Source: Tenrec ecaudatus
Lineage: Eukaryota; Chordata; Mammalia; Afrosoricida; Tenrecidae
Direction of reading: 5' to 3'
Length of the DNA: 64,000 nucleotides
NCBI RefSeq assembly: GCF_050624435.1
Contig: NC_134541.1
Location: 98,576,805 to 98,640,804 of the forward strand
Both the position numbers and the translations under genes were made by a program. Positions within the stretch are counted from its first letter, which is position 1. Each line of letters opens with the position of its first letter. Positions 54,250 through 64,000 of the stretch are shown one piece after another. The notes beneath the pieces are model-generated. The model had not been told where the DNA came from. It saw nothing but the letters and a program-made list of their open reading frames with translations, and did no database searches.

Positions 54250-55600
54250 TTTTTAAAAATTTTAAATCATTTTATTGGGGGCTCATACAACTTTTATCAC
54301 AATCCATACATATATTCATTGTTTCAAGCACATTTGTACATTTTTTGCCCTCATCATTCTCAAAGCATTTGCTTTTTATTTGAACCCTTTGTATCAGCTC
54401 CTCATTTTCCCCTCCCTCCCTGCCCCACCGCACTCATGAACCCTTGATAATTTATAAATTATTATTATTTTGTCATGTCTTACACTGTCTGACATCTGTC
54501 TTCACCCACCTTTCTCTTGTCCGTTCCCCAGGAAGGGGGTTATATGTAGATCCTTGTAATCAGTTCCCCTTTCCACCCCACCTTCTCTCCACCCTCACTT
54601 TGTGGCCTAACATGTGGTCTGTTCTTGAGAATGTGTATGACATGTGCACTGGAGTAGAACCTATTCTTGCTGTTGTTGGGTAGAATGTTCTGTATATATT
54701 TAGGACGTTGAGTTGATTTTGTTGTTTAGTTCTGTGTTTGTACTGAATTTATTTCCTGATAATCTGTCTTTCCTCAAGAGTGGTGCATTGAAGTCTACTA
54801 TTATTGCCTTACTGTCTATGTTTCTTTTCAGTTCTGTGAGAGCTTGATTACTTTATTTCCAGAATCTTTCATTGATGAGTGAATTATATGTTCAATATGG
54901 TGTGGTAGTCACCTAATCTGGTGTCAATTTAAGGATTAAGAGTGTAGGGGTGGAGTCTAGGCTGTCAATCTGGAGATAGACAATGAGACTTCTGTGGGCA
55001 TTGCCTTCCCCTGAGAATTCTTGGAAATCTGGTACTTCCTCCTTGGAGGCAGAAGACACCTCTCTCTCTCTGCCACTTCCTGGGAGACACTGCAGAAGAC
55101 AAGCCACAATAATGCAACCAGACCTTGGAACTGGAGAAGCCACAGAGAGACCCCTGCCAGCGCTGAGAATGCTTACAACGCCACTGAACCCAAAGACTTT
55201 CTACCCACTGGCCTGTGATCTTCTAAATTTGGTGTCATTGCATGTATTTTGTGAGTCTGGAGAGGACTTTATAGATTGGTATCGGTCATATGGGCTAATA
55301 TTGGACTTATGGACTTGATCTGGATTGGGCTGGGATAGCTTTCTCAATGTTCAATTCTTCTTATATATAAAACTCTTTCTTATACACATATGTGTGTCCA
55401 TGGATTTGCTTCTTTAGTCTACCCAGAATAACACATATGGTTTTATATTCTCATCCTATGTTCTTTTAATTATTATATAGTGTCCTCTTTTTGTCTCATA
55501 ATATTTTTGTATTGAAGTATATTTTATCAGAGATGAGTATTGCCACTCCCGTTTTTTTCTGGATGCCATTAGTTTGCTAATATTGTCTCCATCCCAAATG
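54250..55600 (-). pseudogene. L1 3' UTR joined to ORF2 endonuclease region, split by LTR
   Basis: 54250-54600 is the antisense 3' UTR. At about 54600 the sequence jumps to antisense ORF2 endonuclease ('tggcctaacatgtggtctgt', 'agagtggtgcattgaagtct'), which continues after the LTR-like repeat at 55441 ('tgccactcccgtttttttct'). Either a large internal deletion occurred or two L1 copies adjoin. Confidence 0.75.
54901..55435 (+). repeat. LTR-like repeat, complete copy
   Basis: From 'tgtggtagtcacctaatctg' to 'ctacccagaataacaca' (535 bp), flanked by a perfect 5-bp duplication 'tatgg' (54896-54900 and 55436-55440). TG...CA ends with a 5-bp duplication are the signature of an LTR retroelement; no coding region is present, so this is a solo-LTR-like form. 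It interrupts an L1. Confidence 0.88.
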
Positions 55601-55930
55601 TTTTATTGTGTGCATATTTGCAAAAATTGAACGAATAAATTGCATGAGTGCCAATGAGTATGGGGATAAAATGTTCTAAGAGTTATCGTGGTAAAACTTG
55701 TATAAATCTTCTTGATATGGGTGAGCTGTTGATTGTGCCAATAAAACGGTGGAATTTTTCTCCTCATTCTTTGATTTCCTGCTTCCATTCCGCTCTATTT
55801 CCTAACTCCTCCGAGCTTATTCCTTGTACAAATACACGGACTAGCACCTTTATATCAGTCTTTTCCTATTTAAAATAGCCACAAGGCTTCTGTTGCTTGC
55901 AATATAAGTTTGGGCTTAGGGGGTCTTGGA
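55601..55930. other. Unassigned
   Basis: Nothing recognised. Confidence 0.4.
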
Positions 55931-55934
55931 AGGC

Positions 55935-56300
55935 AGAGATAACTGCCATCAAATCAATTCCAGTCCAAGGCGACCTTACATAGAATTGAACAAAGTGCTG
56001 CATGGTCCTGATTCATCCCCTGACAGTTGCTGGCAAATTTGACTTTCTCAGTTTGGCTATTGTGCAAGGTCCTCCATCAGTGATAGATCCATCCTGATGA
56101 TGTGTCCAAAGTGAGACAGCCAATATTCTGTTGTGAGCCACAACGTTTCATTGACTGAGTTTTGGAGTAGATTGTCAGGCCTTTCTTCCTAGTCCATCTT
56201 AATGTGGAAGTTGTGGAAAACTGTTTACCATGTGTGACTCTGCTGGCATGCGAAATCACAGTGGTATCGTTTCTGTAGCAACGTGCAAGCCCTAGTACTA
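55935..56300 (-). repeat. RTE-clade 3' end, antisense
   Basis: 'taactgccatcaaatcaatt', 'ccatcctgatgatgtgtcca' and 'aagtgagacagccaatattc' match the antisense RTE tail with heavy divergence. Confidence 0.6.
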
Positions 56301-56334
56301 TGACAGACGGATAGATGGTCAAAGGACATGTGTA

Positions 56335-56475
56335 CTATTGAGTGGATGCCAACTCAGAGTAGAACCCACACTAGCGTTTTCTAGACTGTAGTCATCAGCT
56401 CTTGCATAGTGGGTTTGAAACTGGCTTTTCAGTCAGCTGCTGAACACTTAACCATTGCATTACCAGGGCTTAATT
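56335..56475 (-). repeat. AfroSINE, antisense
   Basis: 'gactgtagtcatcagctctt' and 'gctgaacacttaaccattgc' with 'attaccagggctt' mark the tRNA-like head. Confidence 0.75.
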
Positions 56476-56639
56476 TTGTTAAAATCTATATTTGAGATTT
56501 CGAACGTTCTGTCTCCTTTTCAAATGTGCTTTTCAGTATATTCCCATAGAAATAGAAATAATAATGGCAATACCCATAAAGTAGTAGCATGCTGCATGCA
56601 TTTACATTCATCAGTAATCAATCCATCCCCTGCCACACT

Positions 56640-57085
56640 GTACCAGGGTTGGTCTGTGTGACTAAAGAGAATAAGGTAGAAGCAATGGGATGCCAGTTCT
56701 GATGTAGGTCGTACAAGACTGAGGACTCCATCCCAGCACTGTCTAGTTACCTCTTCTCATGGTCCACTCAGCTGCTATGTGGTATGCAGCCCTGTGGTTT
56801 GCCCCAGGTGGTGAGGAACTGAGGTATTTGCCAGAAAGGAGGCAGGGAATCAAGGTCTGCCAATGAAAATGTGAGTGAGCTTGGAAATGGATTCTCTACC
56901 CCAGTGATGTCTTGAATTGACTGCAGCTTTGCCAACAAGTTCACGGCATCCTTATAATACATTCTGCATGAGAACTGCCCAATTAAGCTGCTCACAGACC
57001 CTTAGCCTTCAGAATCTGTGAGTAATTATAAACATTTGTGGTTTTAAGGGGCTAAATTTGGAGTCTGGGCAGATAATTCACTACA
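56640..57085 (+). repeat. Old MaLR/MLT-type LTR
   Basis: 'agaataaggtagaagcaatg', 'atgtgagtgagcttggaaat' and 'gtggttttaaggggctaaat' follow the layout also seen at 25060-25605. Confidence 0.5.
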
Positions 57086-57087
57086 CA

Positions 57088-57285
57088 GCAATGAAGACCC
57101 CTGACTGTCAAGTCAGTTGCAACTCTGTAGGACAGAGTAGAATGGATCCATGGTCTCTACGTCTATAAGTCTTTATGGAAGAAGATTGGCGTATCTTTCC
57201 TCTGCAGGTAGGTTCAAACCATTGACTGTTCAGTTGGCAGTACAACACTTAATCTACTGCACCACTGTGTTCCTCAAATAACCAA
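57088..57285 (-). repeat. AfroSINE, antisense
   Basis: 'gtcaagtcagttgcaactct', 'aggacagagtagaatggatc' and 'ttaatctactgcaccactgt' run tail to head. Confidence 0.82.
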
Positions 57286-57376
57286 TAAACACAATTAAAT
57301 AAAATCTTGCTAGTTAGTTTATGTAACTAGGTAGCATGACTGAAGGATAGCTGAAGGTAATATAGCAAATCTTTCT

Positions 57377-57559
57377 CCTATTAGCCGGTAGGCTAGAGAA
57401 ACAAACTCATAGATACTCATATGTGCATAAGGAAAAGGTCTATGTACAAGAAGGCCATGCCCACACAGAGGCCTCATTGGCTATATCCTGATTGACAGAC
57501 TAGACTCCACCCCTACACTCTTAATCCTCAAATTGACACAAGATTATGTAACCACCAGA
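57377..57559 (-). repeat. LTR-like repeat, antisense, internally deleted
   Basis: 'ggctagagaaacaaactcat' (5') and 'ctacactcttaatcctcaaa' with 'ttatgtaaccaccag' (3') are both termini, but only about 180 bp lie between them. Confidence 0.8.
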
Positions 57560-57834
57560 AATAGCCATGGTAAATAAAGAGCTCGTAAAAGTCAATCTGA
57601 TGGAGATCAATTACCCAGTAGAAAAATGGGTGTGTGATCAAGGGTACATGACTTAACAAGTTTTCCTCATTTGTAAATTAGTTATTAGGGTTGCACCTAG
57701 CACTGAGTAAATAGGCTGTTACCTTTATTTCATAAAACGAACAATAGTTTTCAGAAAAATACATGCAAACTGGTCAGTAAGTTCCTAGAAAGACCCCTCA
57801 CTAATGATCAGAGAGATGTTGACCCCCAGCCCTC
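57560..57834. other. Unassigned
   Basis: Nothing recognised with confidence. Confidence 0.4.
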
Positions 57835-57895
57835 GGTGCTTAGGAGAGTGTCTGTGATACAGTAGGTGCTCAATAAATATTGTGGGATGAATGAC
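57835..57895 (+). repeat. MIR/L2-type 3' tail
   Basis: 'acagtaggtgctcaataaat' is the 3' hallmark of MIR and L2-related repeats. Confidence 0.55.
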
Positions 57896-58467
57896 ACCGA
57901 AAAGGTATGAGGGAGAGAGCAATGTGCATGCACACTGGAAGAAATTTCCAGCAGAGGGAAGAGAAAGGCAACTTGCCCGAGGAAGGAACATGCCTGACTT
58001 TCTTGAAGGCCATGAAGAATGCCATGTGGCTGAAGCAAATGCGCAGGGAACGGAGTCAGAGAGTAGTTTAAAGAGGAGCTAAGGCCGACATGGGCAGATG
58101 TGGAGCGTCTCGTGGGCTACTGTAAGGACACAGGTGTCTGTGGTGGGTTTTGAGCAGAGGGAGGATGTGATTGGATGAAATACTTGCAGGAAGAAGCAAA
58201 GGCAGAATCCCAGAGCCCAGTGTGGAGATGACTGTTCTAGTCAACAGAAGCAAGTGGCGGCTCCCGTCACAGTGGGAGCAGTGATTTGACTCTGGAAGTG
58301 TTTCTCTGGTAAAACCTGGCAGAAACCCTGGGCCACCTGGCCCGTGCAGACAGGCACAGAGGAGCCCACTCTCACGCGGGCATTGTACATGGCTGGATGC
58401 TCTGCACACACCATTTTCTTAGCCTTTGGACCTCACATGTTCATTTTGTACTAATCCCCAAATTATA
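57896..58467. other. Old mammalian repeat or single-copy
   Basis: 'ggttttgagcagagggagga' and 'gtgattggatgaaatacttg' resemble a widespread diverged mammalian repeat, but I cannot name the family. The 113-codon minus-strand frame at 58068-58409 has no domain. Confidence 0.35.
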
Positions 58468-59033
58468 CAAGGGGGTACCCCCAAGCCCCACATTTCCCCC
58501 AAATCCTAATTTTAATTTTTTTTCTTTTACAAAACAGCCTTATCACTTTCCAAGTACTCTCCAGTATACTTAATGCATTTGTCAAATCTGTGATTCAATT
58601 CTTGGAAATATTTATCAAACTCATCTGTTTGGATGGCCGACAGCACCTCCCTTGTTTTTATCACCACCTCTTCCAACTTCTCAAATCTCTGTCCATTCAT
58701 GTCTTGTCCTCCTCATTCATGGAAACAAAAAGAAGTCGCACAGAGAAAGGTCAGGTAAGTAAGGTGTGTGGGACAAGAGCGGCATGCTGTTTTTGCTAAA
58801 AGCTGGCACATTGAGATGGCTGCGTGAGAGGGTGCATTGTCACAATGGCAAAACCAGTGCCCTGTCTACAATAAATCAGGGCTTATTTTTGTTGCACACT
58901 GTTACACAATTTTTTCAGAACCTCTAAATACAAAACTTGATTAACAGTCTAACCTGGTTGAAAGAACTCCAAATGCACTATCCCCCTCACATCAAAATCA
59001 CAAGTGAACATTGTTTTTTGGGGTACCCCCTCC
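58468..59033 (-). pseudogene. mariner transposon, internally deleted
   Basis: TA target duplications (58466-58467 and 59034-59035) bound terminal inverted repeats 'caagggggtacccccaagcc' and, in reverse, 'ggagggggtaccccaaaa'. On the minus strand 58910-58740 carries the mariner catalytic block ('FCHCDNAPSHAAISMCQLLA'-like). The C-terminus follows at 58700-58520. The N-terminal half is deleted and stops occur. Same family as 17128-18600. Confidence 0.85.
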
Positions 59034-59615
59034 TACAGCTGGCCCTGAGTAGAACTGGTGGGGTGCTTCAACAGTTTGGATGGGGGTGTGTGTGGGAGAA
59101 AGGGAGCTATCAGGGATGTCCCCAAGCTTTCAGGTCTTAGCAGCTAGAAACGAGATGAGAAAAACTTCAGGAGTATCAGCCAAGGGATTTGCCGAGAGAT
59201 GGGCTTTTCTAGAAAATGGGGTCACTTAGGAACTATGCTGGCATGTTCTTTGGGGAAGTTTTGCACAAGGAGGCAGTGTATCCTAGTCTGATTTCAGTCA
59301 CACGGGCATAACAAAAAGCAGTAACAAGAGCTCTGTTGTCCTTGGTGACAATGGTCTGACCTCAGAAACAGAGCACATAACTGGACGTATTTTTAGAATT
59401 TCTCCCTCCTTCTCAATGGCAACCGGAAGGCCTATCTGAGGCAGAATGCATATGGTTGGATAAAAACCTTTAATTAACCATGAAAGACTTTAATCTGCCT
59501 ATAACTTGGTTTTATTCCTAAATTCTACCCTCTGAAAAGAACAGAAAAATGAGAGAACATAAAATGCCATCCAATACAAAGTCATGAAAATGTGGAGCCA
59601 AAACAATTGTGGGCT
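58938..59615 (+). repeat. Local direct duplication, copy A
   Basis: From 'ttgattaacagtctaacctg' to 'aaaacaattgtgggct' this repeats, with few differences, at 62972-63714. It includes the last ~95 bp of the mariner and about 580 bp of sequence I do not recognise as a repeat. Confidence 0.93.
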
Positions 59616-60395
59616 CTTTGGCAATTAAACTCTCCATTATTCAAATTGCTGCCAGGAAAAGTGTTTCTTCTCCTCATTTGAACTGCAGTTCCTCTCACCT
59701 CCCCAGGCTTGCCAGTTCTGACGTCTCAGGATATATATATATGTATATATGTATGTATGTATTTCTCCTCTATATAAGTCCCCCGACATAGGGCCACCTC
59801 TGTCTTCCTGGCTCCCTCGGCATCCGCATCCCAGTGGCACTGTTCGACTTAAATGCAGTCTCCTTCTTTTGCTTGGCCAGTGAATAATGGAGGGAAAATG
59901 CACACACGTCTTTTTTCTTCATGCAAATGCCATAAATTAGTCAGAAGAGGCAGGTCGCTTCTGCCACTTCTAGCGTGATTGAAAGGAGAATGCTTGGAGT
60001 TTTGCGCTGGTACATCATCAATGATTGGGAGTGCTGGCCTGTGGGCCCACTGGAGCTGCTGGGAACCTGTGCAGATGGGGAGGGAAGATGCTGAGACAAG
60101 CAGGGGAGATCCAGTTGCTGGCCTGGACTTGATTCAGTGTGGGCAGCAGCTGTCTCATCTGTGGGGGATTTCAGGCAATTCAGGGGCGGCCATGGCTCCT
60201 GGGACAGGCTGTCTATGGAGAACTCTCTCTGACAACTGCTTCCACCGTAAAGAAGGAGAAGACAGATCAGAAGGGGCAACATTCATATGGTTCTTCCTAC
60301 ACACTGGAGTCCCTGCTTTGTGGAAAACAAGCTTATGAAAAGCTACGCAGACATCATTCCTTATGAGGGATTCAAATGTGAACCACCGACAGACA
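59616..60395. other. Unassigned
   Basis: Nothing recognised apart from the simple repeat at 59728-59765. Overlapping frames at 59941-60338 on both strands lack domains. Confidence 0.45.
59728..59765. repeat. (TA)n/(TGTA)n microsatellite
   Basis: ta run leading into tgta units. Confidence 0.95.
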
Positions 60396-60397
60396 CC

Positions 60398-60590
60398 AAA
60401 GGGCCCTTGGTGGTGCAGTGGGTCAAGCACTCAGCTGAAATCCGAAGGTAGGTTAGTCTGCTGCAGGAGAAAGATGAGACAGTAGGTTTCCTGAAGGAGT
60501 GTAGCCGTGGAAACCGTATGGAACAGTCTTCTTTGTTCTGTAGGGTTGCTATAAGTTGCTATCTACTCATCAGCGATGAGTTTATGAGGT
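60398..60590 (+). repeat. AfroSINE
   Basis: 'gggcccttggtggtgcagtg', 'aaagatgagacagtaggttt' and 'tgtagggttgctataagttg' span head to tail. Confidence 0.88.
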
Positions 60591-60599
60591 ACCATACAA

Positions 60600-61020
60600 A
60601 TCTATTAAAATAGATTAAAATGAAACATTAACCATACTTGATGATCTCATTCATTGCTGGTGGGGATGAAAAACGGTACAGCCACTTTGGTAACGAGCTA
60701 ATAAAGTCAAGTCGATCAATGTCATACAATTCAGTTGTTCTTCTCCCAGGCATTTATCCAAGAGAAGGGGAGTGAAGGCTCTCACAGAACTGGTATCTAA
60801 AATTTTATAATAGTTTTATTCATAATTGCATCACATTGAAGATAATCCAGGTGCCCTTCAAATTATGATACTTTCATACATTGGAGTAATAGCAATAAAA
60901 ATCAACCAACTATTGATGCAGGAAACAACCCAGATAAATTTCAAATGCCTTGTGATATGATAAAGAAGCCAGATCTTTGAATGTTGTATCATTTAAATAT
61001 ATCATTGGAAATTGGAGTAG
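60600..61020 (+). repeat. Ancient L1 3' end (L1M-like)
   Basis: 'tcattgctggtggggatgaa', 'ttctcccaggcatttatcca' and 'attcataattgcatcacatt' are typical of old L1 ORF2 end/3' UTR. Confidence 0.75.
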
Positions 61021-61044
61021 TCAAAATTATAGGGATGGGAATTC

Positions 61045-61205
61045 AGAGCAGTGGCTGCCGCTGCTATGAATGAAAGGACTGTTGGTTCCAGTCCACTAGG
61101 AAGCCCTAAGAATCTACTTGTGAAAAGCCAGCCATTGAGCGCCAGGGAGCACAGTTCTTGTCTGACACACACAGATGGGATTGTCATGAATAGGAACCTA
61201 GGAGA
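61045..61205 (+). repeat. AfroSINE, long variant
   Basis: 'gaatctacttgtgaaaagcc', 'agccattgagcgccagggag' and 'gggattgtcatgaatagga' match the variant with the extra middle module. Confidence 0.75.
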
Positions 61206-61289
61206 AAGCAACTTGTTTGACTCTTGGACTATTCGAACCGTTGGAGGGAAGCCCTGGGAATGTTTGGTCTTTCAGAGACTAGAAAAAGA

Positions 61290-61490
61290 AGCCTCAGTGG
61301 TGCTGTGCGCTTGGAGTTGGGCTGGTACCTGTAAAGGTTGGTGATTTAACCCCCCGCCCACCTCCCCAGTTGCTCCGCAGTACATAGATGAGACTTTCTG
61401 CTCTTGCAAAACACCACAGTCTCAGAAGCTCTATATGGGGGTGCGATGAGCTAGAATGGACTCCCTTGCAGTGGGTTTGGTTTAGTTTTG
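61290..61490 (+). repeat. AfroSINE
   Basis: 'aagcctcagtggtgctgtgc' to 'gagctagaatggactccctt' and a gt-rich tail. Confidence 0.85.
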
Positions 61491-61495
61491 GTGGG

Positions 61496-62012
61496 TGAGA
61501 CAGTTAAGGTTTATTGTGCCAACCTGGCCAATAAACACATGTGGGAGTAATTGAAGGGCAGAGAGATAAATGGCTCGGTGAGCCTTGCCTTTCTAGTTCT
61601 TGGGTTTCTTGCTTTCTGATGGTTGGATCAGGGTCAGCTGCCTTAGCTAGTTCCTTAATTCAGCTTGCAAGGCTCAATTCCTGCGGGGAAACCCTGAGGA
61701 GAAGCCGCACGGACCTACCCTGGAGCCCTGGGTGCTGGAACTGCCGTGTGGAGACCCCTGCCAGCGCTGAGATGCTTACACACTCACTGACTCTGCTTTC
61801 CTCCTGCAGTTGGCATCATTGCATGTGTTTGGAGAGATTGAGGAGGACTTTGTAGATTGGTGTTGGACATATAGGCTAATGTTGGACTTATGGGCTTGGA
61901 CAGCACTGGATTGGGATGCTTTCTTAATGTACACTTACCCTTTATATAAAACTCTGTCTTATGCAAATGAGTTTCTGTGGATTTGTTTCCCGAGTTTACC
62001 CAGACGAACACA
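61496..62012 (+). repeat. LTR-like repeat, complete copy
   Basis: From 'tgagacagttaaggtttatt' to 'gtttacccagacgaacaca' (517 bp), flanked by a perfect 5-bp duplication 'gtggg' (61491-61495 and 62013-62017). The 5' part diverges from other copies, so this is a subfamily; the 3' half ('gacccctgccagcgctgaga' onwards) is closely shared with 54901-55435. Confidence 0.88.
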
Positions 62013-62119
62013 GTGGGGTATTCTAAAACAGCGAGACAGATGCAGGGGTGTTAACGTTCCTGTGTGGTGCTTACAACTATGAGGTGTTGCCTACACTGCC
62101 TCCTGTGGGTCTGTCCCAA

Positions 62120-62610
62120 GACCCCCTTAAGAAAATTACCAGTAACCACATGAAAAAATATTCATCGTCCTCAAGGATATGCAAATTTAAAACACAATAA
62201 TACAACCACTGTGGTAGCATTATGGTGGTTCTTCAAAGAGTTGGGCCACAAGACCAAGCAGTCCCAACCCTAGACTTACCCAGGAGTAAAGACAGAAATC
62301 AAACCAAAAATCTGTCACCAATTGTTCAGTTCAGCATTTTTCTTAGCAGCCTCAAAGTAGAAACATCTGCAATGTCTTTCTGCATCAACAGCTGACTGAG
62401 GCAGCAAAAGCAGTGCCCAGATGGAACCAACCCAAATGCCAAGGAACAGCTAAATGGATAAACAAACTGTGGTACATATGCAACAGAACAGTACCCAGCA
62501 TGAAAAACTGATGATGAGTTTGTGATATAGAACATTGATGAACCCGAGGGCAGGATGCTGAAGAATCTTAAACAAGTGAAGGACAAATGTTGTACTAGAG
62601 CACTGCTATT
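62120..62610 (+). repeat. Ancient L1 3' end (L1M-like)
   Basis: 'catcgtcctcaaggatatgc', 'acttacccaggagtaaagac' and 'aatggataaacaaactgtgg' are in L1M order. Confidence 0.75.
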
Positions 62611-62971
62611 TTAAAAAAGCAAGAAAAATTTTCAAAAAGAAATATTATTTGATGGTCATCAAAGGTGGGAGGAAAAGGAAGGGTAAATCACTAACTGGAG
62701 GGAAGATCCACATGAACTTGGGTGACGGGGAAGGAAATAGACCATAAGGGGAAGGTCATCTTAAGAATGATCAGAGCAACAGAAGACCCTGGGAAGAACA
62801 GTCGAATGGCTTGGATGTTCCCAACGCTGTAGTCCTGATCCCCAGACCCAGTGACTCAGTTCCTTAAAGTGTTTGATTATGACATTTTCATAAATTTTCC
62901 CTCTGTATGCTGGAGCAGGTGTTCATGGATAGATTTATAGTATATACGAATACAAGTATATACAAATATCC
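62611..62971. other. Unassigned
   Basis: Possibly more of the old L1 3' UTR at the start; otherwise nothing recognised. Confidence 0.35.
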
Positions 62972-63714
62972 TGATGAACAGTCTGACCTAGTGGAAAGAA
63001 CTCCAAATGCACTATCCCCCTCACATCAAAATTGCAAATTAGCATTGCTTTTGGGGGGGAACCCCCTCCTATAGCTGGCCCTAAGTAGAACTGGTGGGGT
63101 GCTTCAACAGTTTGGATGGGGGTGTGTGTGAGAGAAAGGGAGCTGGTGGGGTGCTTCAACAGTTTGGATGGGGGCGTGTGTGAGAGAAAGGGAGCTATCA
63201 GGGATGTCCCCAAGCTTTCAGGTCTTAGCAGCTAGGAAGTGGAGATGAGAAAAACTTCAGGAGGATCAGCCAAGGGATTTGCTGAGAGACGGACTTTTCT
63301 AGAAAATGGGGTCATTTGGGAACTATGCTGGCATGTTCTTTGGGGAAGTTTTGCTCAAGGAGGCAGTGTATCCTAGTCTGATTTCAGTCACACGGGCATA
63401 ACGAAAAGCAGTAACAAGAGCTCTGTTGTCCTTGGTGACAATGGTCTGACCCCAGAACCAGAGCACATAACTGGATGTATTTTTAGAATTTCTCCCTCCT
63501 TCTCAATGGCAACCAGAAGGTCTGGATGAAAATTTCTGAGGCAGAATGCATATGGTTGGATAAAAACCTTTAATTAACCATGAAAGACTTTAATCTGCCT
63601 ATAACTTGGTTTTATTCCTAAATTCTACCCTCTGAAAAGAACGAAAAAGAAGAGAACATAAAATGTCATCCAATACAAAGTCATGAAAATGTGGAGCCAA
63701 AACAATTGTGGGCT
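62972..63714 (+). repeat. Local direct duplication, copy B
   Basis: Near-identical to 58938-59615. It has an extra 52-bp tandem unit (63091-63142 and 63143-63194) and a short insertion near 63525 relative to copy A. It begins inside the mariner, so it lacks the rest of that transposon. Confidence 0.93.
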
Positions 63715-63739
63715 GCAATCTTGATCTTCATTGATATTC

Positions 63740-64000
63740 TTCATTTATATTATTATAGAACAATATAATTCATATCACATGCAAGTATAATTTTACTGAA
63801 GACCAAAAATAGTTGCAGCAGTAAATTGACAGGGAGCTGCCAAAAATTCAGGTCAGACACAGAAGAGGACACGGAGCAAGGGATATTGCTGCTGACACAT
63901 GAATTTTGGATAAAAGCAGAGAAGACCAGTAAGATGTATACTTGTATTTTATTGATGATACAAAGGCATTTGACTATGAGGATCATTAAAAGCAATGGAG
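63740..64000 (+). pseudogene. RTE-clade LINE, RT entry region, runs off window
   Basis: 'tagaacaatataattcatat', 'cacatgcaagtataatttta' and 'gtattttattgatgatacaa' match the RT region around the first catalytic Asp ('CILLMIQRHL'-like broken frame). It is truncated by the window end. Confidence 0.82.

Overview
The window is mammalian nuclear DNA, almost certainly from an afrotherian and most probably a tenrec. The afrotherian call rests on many AfroSINE copies (tRNA-like head, tail ending in a match to 'gagtcggaatcgactcgacggcaac'-type sequence), many RTE (BovB-clade) LINE pieces ending in '...ggcacctaacaacaacaaca', and several L1 3' UTR types that I associate with Afrotheria. The tenrec call is an inference from one element at 17581-18301 that reads as SPIN, a hAT transposon known for horizontal transfer; among afrotherians SPIN is known from tenrec. 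The species cannot be proven from sequence alone.

The window looks like a gene desert or the inside of a very large intron. I found no spliced gene, exon series, CpG-island promoter or structural RNA gene. The only convincing protein-coding open frame is an intact 88-codon retrocopy of ATP5MF (ATP synthase membrane subunit f) on the minus strand at 47450-47716. It has a poly(A) tract, a polyadenylation signal and a 13-bp target site duplication.

Layout. 1-9.5 kb: RTE, MIR, L1 3' UTRs (two L1 tails back to back at 2226-4865), a MaLR-like LTR fragment and AfroSINEs. 9.5-15 kb: a repeat-poor stretch, microsatellites, a tRNA-Gly-headed composite SINE and an AfroSINE split by an L1. 15-22 kb: an RTE split by an L1, then a mariner carrying a SPIN that itself carries an LTR-like element, then a second RTE with a tiny L1 insertion. 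22-30 kb: mostly single-copy-looking DNA with old repeats. 30-38 kb: antisense L1, including a decayed copy with recognisable ORF1 and ORF2. 38-45 kb: RTE, LTR-like element, a small hAT element, and an L1 with a 5' inversion inside an antisense RTE. 45-48 kb: an LTR-like element split by an L1 and then by the ATP5MF retrocopy. 48-58 kb: RTE (one 1.8-kb copy with a YADD motif), LTR-like copies and old LTRs. 58-64 kb: a second mariner and a direct local duplication of about 0.7 kb (58938-59615 and 62972-63714), ending in an RTE that runs off the window.

The elements do not form a pathway; their nesting gives a relative timeline. MIR, L2, L1M and MaLR-type fragments are the oldest, then the older afrotherian L1 and RTE, then mariner, SPIN, the LTR-like family, and finally the youngest L1 insertions and the ATP5MF retrocopy. 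Family names are from recognition of consensus-like stretches, not from a database search.
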